From contig DEHY01000154.1 in assembly GCA_002352185.1 (NCBI GenBank), positions 3,948 to 13,018 of the forward strand: a stretch of DNA of 9,071 nt, read 5' to 3'. Position numbers and translations under genes: made by a program. The notes below the pieces were generated by a model. The model did no database searches. It worked only from the letters and a program-made list of their open reading frames with translations, and was not told the origin of the DNA. Source of the stretch: Competibacteraceae bacterium UBA2788 (GTDB taxonomy: Bacteria > Pseudomonadota > Gammaproteobacteria > Competibacterales > Competibacteraceae). Positions 1-4,591 of the stretch are shown piece by piece; within the stretch, counting starts at the first letter, position 1; every line of letters begins with the position of its first letter.

Positions 1-792
1 AAGGAAACCATCGTCGGCGTCAACAAGTACCGGATGGCCAAGGAAGACAAGCTGGACATCCTCAGCATCGACAACACCGCCGTGCGCGAGTCGCAGGTGC
101 AACGCTTGCAGAAACTGCGCGCCGACCGCGAGGAGACCAAAGTGCAGGCGGCGCTGAACGCCATCACTGAAGCGGCTCGTGCCGGTTCCGGCAATCTGCT
201 GGAGAAAGCGGTGGAAGCGGCCCGCGCCCGCGCCTCGCTGGGCGAAATCTCCGACGCGATGGAGAAGGTGTTTGGTCGCCACAAGGCGGTCATCCGCGCC
301 ATTTCCGGCGTGTACAGCAGCGAGTTCGGCGAGGGCGAAGAAATCGTCAAGGTGCGGCAGATGGCCGATGAGTTCGAGCAGCGCGAGGGTCGCCGCCCGC
401 GTATTCTCGTCGCCAAGCTCGGTCAGGACGGTCATGACCGGGGTGCAAAAGTTATCGCTACGGCCTTCGCCGACCTCGGTTTCGACGTGGACATCGGCGC
501 CCTGTTCCAGACCCCGGAAGAAGTGGCTCGCCAGGCGGTGGAAAACGATGTGCATGTGGTCGGCATGAGTTCGCTGGCCGCCGGGCACAAGACCCTGTTG
601 CCGCAACTGATCGCGGAACTGAAGAAACTGGACCGCGAGGACATCATGGTGGTCATCGGCGGCGTCATCCCCGCCCAGGACTACGAGTACCTCAAGGCTA
701 ACGGCGCGGCGGCAATTTTCGGCCCCGGCACGGTGATTCCGGTCGCCGCGCAAAAGGTGATCGCGGAGTTGAACGAGCGGCTGGCGGCGTGA
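1..792 (+). CDS. scpA: Methylmalonyl-CoA mutase, C-terminal part (5' truncated by window)
   Basis: Adenosylcobalamin-dependent mutase that interconverts (R)-methylmalonyl-CoA and succinyl-CoA in the cytoplasm. The frame is open from base 1, so the visible 263 residues are the C-terminal third of a protein usually over 700 aa. The first residues (KETIVGVNKYR) match the end of the catalytic TIM-barrel domain. A linker follows, including GEISDAMEKVFGRH. The B12-binding Rossmann-like domain starts near visible residue 135. It carries the DxHxxG cobalt-ligand motif as GQDGHDRGAK, with the lower-ligand His at visible residue 145 (nt 433-435). Further family motifs are SSLAAGHKTLLPQL, VVIGGVIP and FGPGT. 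The MeaB gene downstream supports the assignment, although about 2.6 kb of accessory DNA now separates them. Another acyl-CoA mutase (ethylmalonyl- or isobutyryl-type) cannot be fully excluded without the substrate-binding N-terminal domain. The symbol mutB or mcmA would be equally acceptable. Confidence 0.93.
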   Translation, partial: KETIVGVNKYRMAKEDKLDILSIDNTAVRESQVQRLQKLRADREETKVQAALNAITEAARAGSGNLLEKAVEAARARASLGEISDAMEKVFGRHKAVIRAISGVYSSEFGEGEEIVKVRQMADEFEQREGRRPRILVAKLGQDGHDRGAKVIATAFADLGFDVDIGALFQTPEEVARQAVENDVHVVGMSSLAAGHKTLLPQLIAELKKLDREDIMVVIGGVIPAQDYEYLKANGAAAIFGPGTVIPVAAQKVIAELNERLAA

Positions 793-811
793 GGGTGAGG
801 TAAAGGATGGG

Positions 812-832
812 AGGGTGGGCAATGCCCACCCT
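812..832. repeat. Perfect 9-bp hairpin downstream of the mutase gene
   Basis: AGGGTGGGC (812-820) pairs perfectly with GCCCACCCT (824-832) around an AAT loop, 19 bases after the mutase stop. It could act as a transcript-stabilising or terminating hairpin, but no U-tract follows, so it is not a canonical intrinsic terminator. Its layout (arm, AAT, arm, then CTGCTT) resembles the tails of the two longer repeats at 1162-1301 and 2422-2543, which end in ACCCTGCTTGGCT and ACCCTACTTGGCT. It may therefore be a short member of the same dispersed family. It lies close to the left edge of the AT-rich island. Confidence 0.7.
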
Positions 833-918
833 GCTTAACTCTGTTGGCTCCTCTTCCGTAGGATGCTACTTCTTGTGATTTAGGGACACTTATACGGTTT
901 AAGCCTTCTGTACCAATG

Positions 919-923
919 AGGAG
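919..923 (+). promoter_or_regulatory. Ribosome binding site that sets the start at 931
   Basis: AGGAG lies 7 bases before the ATG at 931. It overlaps the alternative upstream ATG at 916, which has no Shine-Dalgarno sequence of its own. This argues for the shorter product. Confidence 0.6.
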
Positions 924-930
924 AGAAAAG

Positions 931-1155
931 ATGGATGATCACTTTAGTAATCTAATAGAGCTGATTAAAGTGGATTTTCAAAATCATGCTGAAAGTATCG
1001 CAAGATATGTGAACTGTGATAGAGAATTTGAAGATGCTATTCAAGAAGGAGTCGAAGCTGTAATCGGACAAGTACATAACATGCCAATATGGACGGAGTT
1101 ATTGAATATCTACTCAGAAATATTAACCAATAAAATAGCATGTAGAACTGGTTAG
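931..1155 (+). CDS. Small hypothetical protein, 74 aa
   Basis: I do not recognise this protein. The preferred start is ATG 931, because AGGAG sits 7 bases upstream; an in-frame ATG at 916 would add five residues but lacks a ribosome binding site. The product is acidic and looks mostly helical (SNLIELIKVDFQNHAESIAR, then FEDAIQEGVEAVIGQV), with no signal peptide, membrane segment or cysteine motif. Codon use is AT-rich, unlike the mutase upstream, and fits the accessory island. It stands alone: a hairpin precedes it and repeat copy A begins six bases after its stop. A role as a small regulator or immunity/antitoxin protein is possible from the context only; nothing in the sequence demonstrates it. 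That it is a real gene rests on the ribosome binding site and a plausible protein composition. Confidence 0.55.
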   Translation: MDDHFSNLIELIKVDFQNHAESIARYVNCDREFEDAIQEGVEAVIGQVHNMPIWTELLNIYSEILTNKIACRTG

Positions 1156-1161
1156 TGTGTA

Positions 1162-1301
1162 GGTGGGTTAGCGCAGCATAACCCGCCGGAATTGAACGAC
1201 TCCACAATCGGCGGGTTACGGACATGGGTCCTGACCCGCCCTATTGAATTACGGTTGTTGATGCGATGAATGATGGTGTCCGATGTGTACCCTGCTTGGC
1301 T
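1162..1301. repeat. Dispersed intergenic repeat, copy A (140 bp, with alternating hairpin arms)
   Basis: This block aligns with 2422-2543. The first 62 bases (1162-1223 against 2422-2483) match ungapped at 52 of 62 positions. The last 42 (1260-1301 against 2502-2543) match at 34 of 42. The middles differ (36 against 18 bases). Copy A contains four arms: GGTGGGTTA (1162-1170), TAACCCGCCG (1179-1188), CGGCGGGTTA (1209-1218) and ACCCGCC (1234-1240). Arms 1:2 and 3:4 can pair, or arms 2:3 can pair perfectly over 10 bp, so the two folds exclude each other. The 3:4 hairpin is reinforced by an inner GGAC/GTCC (1220-1223/1228-1231). No long ORF or transposase lies inside. It resembles the non-autonomous palindromic repeats common in proteobacterial intergenic DNA. 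Confidence 0.8.
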
Positions 1302-1322
1302 GAGTTAATCCCAGAGGAATTT

Positions 1323-1352
1323 ATGAGCCGACTCGTCTTAATAAAACCATGA
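1323..1352 (+). CDS. Possible nine-codon leader peptide coupled to the PIN toxin
   Basis: ATG 1323 opens a mini-ORF reading MSRLVLIKP and stop. It is preceded by GAGG (1314-1317) at 5-base spacing. Its TGA (1350-1352) overlaps the toxin ATG (1349-1351) as ATGA, the usual arrangement for translational coupling. The toxin start itself has no purine-rich ribosome binding site (upstream bases CTTAATAAAACC), so ribosomes finishing the mini-ORF may be how the toxin is translated. No amino-acid bias typical of attenuator leaders is present. It could instead be the stub of a lost upstream gene, or coincidence. Confidence 0.35.
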   Translation: MSRLVLIKP

Positions 1353-1825
1353 CGCTGAAATTGTATCTTGAAACGTCGGTTATAAGCTATTTAACTGCTC
1401 GTCCCAGCCGAGATCTTATCTTGGCTGCTCATCAACAAATCACTAGAGATTGGTGGGATTTTAAACGCAAAAATTTTCAGATATTCGTCTCGCAACTTGT
1501 CATCCAAGAAGCGGGAGCGGGAGATTCTGAAGCGGCTCAAAAGAGATTACAGGCTCTCGAAAATATTCCCCTTCTTGACCTTACACAAGAGGTACTTGCT
1601 TTGGCGAAGGCTCTATTAGATGACGGAATCCTGCCAACCCGAGCAAAAGAGGACGCTCTTCACTTGGCGGCGGCGGCAGTACACAAAATGGACTTTCTAC
1701 TAACTTGGAATTGTCGGCATATTGCAAATCCAGATATTCTAAGGCGCATTATTCTTTGGCATTCTGACTCATCAATTCATCAATTTCCTGTTATCTGCAC
1801 GCCCGCCGAATTCTTTGGAGAATAA
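1349..1825 (+). CDS. PIN-domain toxin (type II toxin-antitoxin, VapC-like)
   Basis: Predicted Mg2+-dependent ribonuclease toxin of 158 aa, with a single PIN domain. The acidic active-site pattern is visible: first acid in LYLETSVISYL (E8, where most VapC proteins have Asp), second at VIQEAGAGD (E54), third in AKEDALHLAAAAVHKMD (D102), and a distal acid in TWNCRHIANPD (D129). The TWNCRHIAN stretch and the VICTPAEFFGE end are typical of a PIN subfamily in which the toxin gene precedes the antitoxin gene. That order holds here: the antitoxin starts three bases after this stop, with GGAG (1817-1820) inside the last toxin codons. ATG 1349 lacks its own ribosome binding site but overlaps the stop of a mini-ORF. 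All catalytic positions look intact, so the toxin is probably active. RNA target unknown. Confidence 0.85.
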   Translation: MTLKLYLETSVISYLTARPSRDLILAAHQQITRDWWDFKRKNFQIFVSQLVIQEAGAGDSEAAQKRLQALENIPLLDLTQEVLALAKALLDDGILPTRAKEDALHLAAAAVHKMDFLLTWNCRHIANPDILRRIILWHSDSSIHQFPVICTPAEFFGE

Positions 1826-1828
1826 CCC

Positions 1829-2035
1829 ATGTCATCTAATGAAATGCTTGAAGAAATCTGGAAAATACGCAACGAACACGCCCACCGTTTCAATGATAAA
1901 CTTGAAGCAATCTTTGATGATTTACGCAACCAACAAAAAGCTGGAAAAAGAAAGGTGGTATCCTTTATCAACACCTTACCGGAATCTACCGCCAGCAAAA
2001 TAGTAAAACAAGCTATTGAAAATGAAGCAAAGTAA
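1829..2035 (+). CDS. Cognate antitoxin of the PIN toxin, 68 aa
   Basis: Small protein directly downstream of the PIN toxin, with GGAG 8 bases before its ATG. The N-terminal part (EEIWKIRNEHAHRFNDKLEAI followed by FDDLRNQQKAGKRKVVS) matches what I recall of small proteins that follow this class of PIN toxins: an amphipathic helix, a short helix ending in a basic GKRKVVS segment, then a variable tail. By family logic it should bind and block the toxin active site and may autoregulate the operon, but no ribbon-helix-helix or AbrB DNA-binding motif is obvious. The tail FINTLPESTASKIVKQAIENEAK is longer than in the relatives I remember. Its 3' end overlaps the next gene by 14 bases. Confidence 0.7.
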   Translation: MSSNEMLEEIWKIRNEHAHRFNDKLEAIFDDLRNQQKAGKRKVVSFINTLPESTASKIVKQAIENEAK

Positions 2036-2228
2036 ATTCCCTCCCGGCTGGGAGGAACAGCGAGTTCGGAAAGTTATTGCGCATTACCAAGCGCAGACTG
2101 AAGATGAGGCGATTGCCGAAGATGAGGCTATGCTCCAAGACCAGAGCCAAGCTGTTATGGAAATACCTATGGAACAAGTAATCAATCCAGTTGATATGGT
2201 TGGAATTATAGATGAGTATAATGACTGA
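2022..2228 (+). CDS. Small acidic hypothetical protein, antitoxin-like (68 aa)
   Basis: Start chosen at ATG 2022, which overlaps the antitoxin end by 14 bases; a TTG two codons upstream is less likely. The start begins MKQSKFPPGWEEQRVRKVIA, followed by an acidic stretch QTEDEAIAEDEAMLQDQ and VMEIPMEQV. This FPxGWxExRVxxV...AEDEA...VMEVP layout is one I associate with small conserved hypothetical proteins near toxin-antitoxin genes; function not established. No clear ribosome binding site is visible, so translation probably depends on coupling to the preceding gene. The C-terminus (NPVDMVGIIDEYND) looks less conserved than the rest and overlaps the next gene by 17 bases. No DNA-binding fold is evident by eye. 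Confidence 0.6.
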   Translation: MKQSKFPPGWEEQRVRKVIAHYQAQTEDEAIAEDEAMLQDQSQAVMEIPMEQVINPVDMVGIIDEYND

Positions 2229-2421
2229 CACTGAAATCAAGCTACAAGGACTGGAAGCGCTGATTAATGCGTTAGGGGAAGTTCAAGCTGAGAGATTTAT
2301 CAGCCTTATTCTGCGAGAACCTTTTGACTATACGGTATGGCAAAGAAAATTGTGGCCAGAGAAAAGCGTAGAGGAAATTAGTAATTTAGCAATGAAAAAT
2401 CGTATACATAGTAGCGCATAG
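2212..2421 (+). CDS. Small hypothetical protein, 66-69 aa
   Basis: Fourth gene of the overlapping cassette. ATG 2212 and ATG 2221 are both possible. TGGA at 2201-2204 is 7 bases from the first, and the second would start MTDTEIKLQGLEALINALGE. The core, GEVQAERFISLILREPFDYT and then VWQRKLWPEKSVEEISNLAM, is balanced, soluble and well formed. It looks like a conserved small protein rather than a chance ORF. I cannot assign a function. The start overlaps the upstream gene by 17 bases, and repeat copy B begins directly after the stop, so the repeat may delimit the transcript end. Possible roles from context are antitoxin, accessory regulator or toxin partner; none is shown by the sequence. Confidence 0.55.
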   Translation: MSIMTDTEIKLQGLEALINALGEVQAERFISLILREPFDYTVWQRKLWPEKSVEEISNLAMKNRIHSSA

Positions 2422-2543
2422 CGCGGGTTAGCGCAGCGTAACCCATAGGAATTGAACGATTCCACAATCAGAGAGTTACGGACTGCGCGGCAATTGCTCA
2501 AGATGCGATGAATGACGGTACGCAATGCATACCCTACTTGGCT
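2422..2543. repeat. Dispersed intergenic repeat, copy B (122 bp, degenerate)
   Basis: Second copy of the element at 1162-1301, same orientation, starting right after the stop of the preceding gene. It keeps the first hairpin (GGGTTA 2425-2430 with TAACCC 2439-2444, loop GCGCAGCG) and the tail, with an imperfect GGTACGC-AAT-GCATACC hairpin and the end ACCCTACTTGGCT. Arm 3 is degraded (AGAGAGTTA) and arm 4 is missing because the middle is 18 bases shorter. It therefore cannot form the alternating fold of copy A. The HicB-like gene starts 20 bases downstream. Confidence 0.78.
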
Positions 2544-2562
2544 TTTTCATTAAAGGAAAAGC

Positions 2563-2796
2563 ATGGTGAAAATTCTGAAATTTACCTATTGGAAAGATAG
2601 TGAATTTTTTTTAGGCTTTCTGAATGACTACCCCGATTATCAAACGCAGGGTTTATCGAAGGAAGAACTGGTTGAAAATCTAAGAAGCCTTCTCATGGAT
2701 ATGGAATCCGGCGAGATTCGACATATTCGTGATGTGGATCATATTGCCGATGAACTGGAAAATATGGGCCACAGTGAACAGCATGAGTTGATTTAG
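2563..2796 (+). CDS. HicB-like antitoxin without a HicA partner, 77 aa
   Basis: Small protein with the partial RNase H-like layout of HicB antitoxins: an opening strand LKFTYWKDSEFFLGFLND, then YPDYQTQGLSKEELVENL with the conserved TQG and helix, and LLMDMESGEI. In the family this domain binds the HicA toxin. The product is at the short end for HicB and has no C-terminal DNA-binding domain. Start ATG 2563 has AAGGA (2553-2557) 5 bases upstream. No HicA (small protein with a conserved active-site His) lies beside it: repeat copy B precedes it and vapB follows 11 bases later. It is therefore an orphan, or serves another toxin. The C-terminal tail (DHIADELENMGHSEQHELI) is not one I recognise from relatives and might be a later fusion or drift. 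Confidence 0.65.
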   Translation: MVKILKFTYWKDSEFFLGFLNDYPDYQTQGLSKEELVENLRSLLMDMESGEIRHIRDVDHIADELENMGHSEQHELI

Positions 2797-2807
2797 AGGA
2801 AGAAAAA

Positions 2808-3045
2808 ATGATCCATCAAAAACTACTTGATGAATATGCAGCATTGCCTGCTGAAGCTCGGCATCAAGTCGCTGATTTTATAGCTTTTTTGCAGCAACGA
2901 TATCAAAGTGGATCAGATCAACCAGAAAACTCGTCACGTTGATCTGGCGCACGAACCCTTTATCGGAATGTGGCGCAATCGACAGGAGCTATCCAATAGT
3001 TCTAGTTGGGTCCGCAACATCAGAAAATCCGAGTGGGGCGAATGA
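2808..3045 (+). pseudogene. vapB-type (DUF2281-like) antitoxin gene with one-base frameshift
   Basis: ATG 2808 (AGAGGA 2795-2800, 7 bases upstream) reads MIHQKLLDEYAALPAEARHQ and then VADFIAFLQQRY, the helical start of DUF2281-type antitoxins, but hits TGA at 2940-2942 after 44 codons. Skipping one T of the TT at 2939-2940 continues in the next frame with DLAHEPFIGMWRNRQELSNS and then WVRNIRKSEWGE, stopping at 3043-3045. The EPFIGMW...WVRxxRxxEW ending is what I recognise as the toxin-binding end of these antitoxins. The repaired product would be 78 aa, a normal length. The repaired stop overlaps an ATG at 3042 as ATGA, as expected for an intact vapBC operon. A real frameshift or a sequencing or assembly error are both possible. 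Confidence 0.75.
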
Positions 3046-3364
3046 TATTTTGAAAAACATCCAGTCACATGATGCGCTTGCTATTAGCGTGGTTACTCAA
3101 CTGGAATTAATGATTGGCTGTCGCAATAAATCTGAACTTCGGAAGCTGGATAAGTTTATTAAGCAGATTCAAATCATCAAATTAAACGAGAACATTTCAG
3201 ACAAATCGGTTGAATTGCTCCGCCTTTATCGTTTAAGCCATGGTTTGCTTATCGCTGATGGTTTAATCGCGGCAACAGCATTGACTCTGAATTTGCCTTT
3301 TATCTCAAAAAACCAAAGAGACTATAAATTTATTTCCGGTTTGAACCTTTTGCCCTACCCTTGA
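3042..3364 (+). pseudogene. VapC-type PIN toxin lacking its N-terminus
   Basis: The remnant starts where the ATG overlapping the vapB stop lies (3042), but that frame reads M-I-F-stop. Recognisable VapC sequence is in another frame from 3044: DILKNIQSHDALAISVVTQL, then ELMIGCRN, LLIADGLIAATAL and FISKNQRDYKFISGLNLLPY, about 106 residues to the stop at 3364. The first beta strand with the catalytic Asp (normally a VDTS-like motif) is absent, while the second acid (E, nt 3104-3106) and third (D, nt 3257-3259) remain. Roughly 20-30 residues appear deleted compared with usual VapC length. A longer readable frame exists from a TTG at 2939, but its first 35 residues are out-of-frame antitoxin sequence. 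The toxin is therefore very likely inactive, which would make the neighbouring antitoxin frameshift harmless. Confidence 0.78.
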
Positions 3365-3381
3365 GCCAAGCTTAAAAAGCC

Positions 3382-4554
3382 ATGAATGAAATCACACGCA
3401 AGCCTGACTGGGTTCCCGCTGATGCCGGAGCCGAATTCACCACCTCGGTCATGACCGGCGTCGAGGGCGGCCATGACGGCATCCCCGGTCAGGCCAGCGT
3501 ATCCGTGCCGCGCCGACCAGTTCCACGTCGCCGCCGCCTGACCGTGGATGAATATGTGGCGGGGGTGCTGGCCGGCGACCGCAATATCGTCGCCCAGGCG
3601 ATCACCCTGGTGGAAAGCAACGCTCCGGCCCATTTCGAGATGGGACAGGAGGTGCTGCGGCAACTGATTCCCAGCACCGGCAACTCGATTCGGGTCGGGA
3701 TTACCGGCGTGCCGGGCGTCGGCAAAAGCACCTTTATTGAAGCCCTCGGCCTGAAACTCTGCGAACTGGGCAACAAAGTCGCTGTGCTGGCGGTGGACCC
3801 CAGCAGCACGGTCACGCGCGGCAGCATCCTCGGCGACAAAACCCGCATGGAACTGCTCTCCCGCGACCTTCGCGCCTTTATCCGCCCCTCGCCCTCCAGC
3901 GGCACTCTGGGCGGCGTGACCCGCAAGAGCCGCGAAACCATCCTGATCTGCGAGGCTGCCGGTTTCAACGTAATCCTGGTGGAAACGGTGGGCGTCGGCC
4001 AGAGTGAAACCACGGTGCGCTCAATGGTGGATTTCTTTCTGCTGCTGATGCTGGCCGGCGCGGGCGACGAGTTGCAGGGCATCAAGAAGGGCATCATGGA
4101 GCTGGCCGATGCCCTGCTGGTCAACAAGGCCGACGGCGACAACAAGGTTCGCGCCAACGCCGCCAAAGCCGATTACAACCGCGCCCTGCACTATCTCGCC
4201 CCTGCGACCAAGGGCTGGCACACCCGCGCCTACACCTGTTCAGCGGCGACCGGCGATGGCATTGACTCAATCTGGAACGTGATCGGCGACTTTCGCCAGC
4301 AAACTACGGCCAGTGGCGTATTCGACAAGCGCCGACAGCGACAGACCCTGGATTGGGTATACTCCATGGTCGAGGAGCATTTGCGCACCAGCTTCTTTAA
4401 TCACGCCGGGGTCGAGAGCATTCGCGCCGAGATCGATCAGGCGGTGATTGAAGGCCATATTCCCCCGACTGTGGCCGCGCAAATCCTGATCAGGAAATAC
4501 GAAGGCATTGAGAAAGCCAGTCATGAACCGGTGCTATTCCGCATAGGCCAATAA
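3382..4554 (+). CDS. meaB: MeaB, GTPase chaperone of methylmalonyl-CoA mutase
   Basis: G3E-type P-loop GTPase (390 aa) that binds methylmalonyl-CoA mutase, gates loading of adenosylcobalamin and protects or rescues the radical enzyme. Visible motifs: Walker A GVPGVGKST (109-117), VDPSS (138-142) with the switch region RGSILGDKTRM, Walker B-like ILVETVGVGQSE with E201, base-specificity NKAD (248-251) and CSAATGDG. The C-terminal helical dimerisation arm follows. The N-terminus is about 50 residues longer than the shortest MeaB proteins I know: core MeaB starts near LTVDEYVAGVLAGD (residue 53). The extension is GC-rich like the rest of the gene and ends in an Arg/Pro-rich run (44-52). ATG 3382 has no clear ribosome binding site, and the island abuts it directly, so its original upstream signals may have been lost. 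The functional partner is the mutase at 1-792. Confidence 0.93.
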   Translation: MNEITRKPDWVPADAGAEFTTSVMTGVEGGHDGIPGQASVSVPRRPVPRRRRLTVDEYVAGVLAGDRNIVAQAITLVESNAPAHFEMGQEVLRQLIPSTGNSIRVGITGVPGVGKSTFIEALGLKLCELGNKVAVLAVDPSSTVTRGSILGDKTRMELLSRDLRAFIRPSPSSGTLGGVTRKSRETILICEAAGFNVILVETVGVGQSETTVRSMVDFFLLLMLAGAGDELQGIKKGIMELADALLVNKADGDNKVRANAAKADYNRALHYLAPATKGWHTRAYTCSAATGDGIDSIWNVIGDFRQQTTASGVFDKRRQRQTLDWVYSMVEEHLRTSFFNHAGVESIRAEIDQAVIEGHIPPTVAAQILIRKYEGIEKASHEPVLFRIGQ

Positions 4555-4578
4555 GCTCAGTAGTTAAAACCAACCAAT

Positions 4579-4584
4579 GGGAGA
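4579..4584 (+). promoter_or_regulatory. Ribosome binding site that sets the lyase start at 4592
   Basis: GGGAGA lies 7 bases before ATG 4592 and overlaps an in-frame ATG at 4577 that has no such signal. The shorter start, giving [10 protein letters not shown], also fits the family N-terminus. Confidence 0.65.
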
Positions 4585-4591
4585 AATAACC

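Noticed and set aside
873..896. Possible promoter TTGTGA...TATACG before the 74-aa gene
   Set aside because: The spacing between the boxes is 12 bases, too short for a sigma70 promoter, and the boxes are weak.
1179..1218. tRNA-like look (GGAATTGAACGATTCC-type loop) inside both repeat copies
   Set aside because: Only a T-arm-like hairpin is present. There is no acceptor stem, D-arm or anticodon arm at tRNA spacing, and the hairpin arms belong to the repeat.
1162..2543. CRISPR array or insertion sequence as explanation of the repeats
   Set aside because: Only two copies over 1 kb apart, imperfect, with genes between them. No short regular spacers, and no transposase or terminal inverted repeats around a transposase gene.
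2939..3364. A continuous 141-codon frame starting at TTG that could be called an intact toxin
   Set aside because: Its first 35 or so residues are the antitoxin coding region read in the wrong frame. VapC-like sequence starts only near 3044, so the full-length product is not a natural toxin.
3489..4166. Long minus-strand open frame opposite meaB
   Set aside because: Its protein is Ser/Arg/Pro-rich with no motif and mirrors the high-GC third-position bias of meaB, which has complete GTPase motifs.
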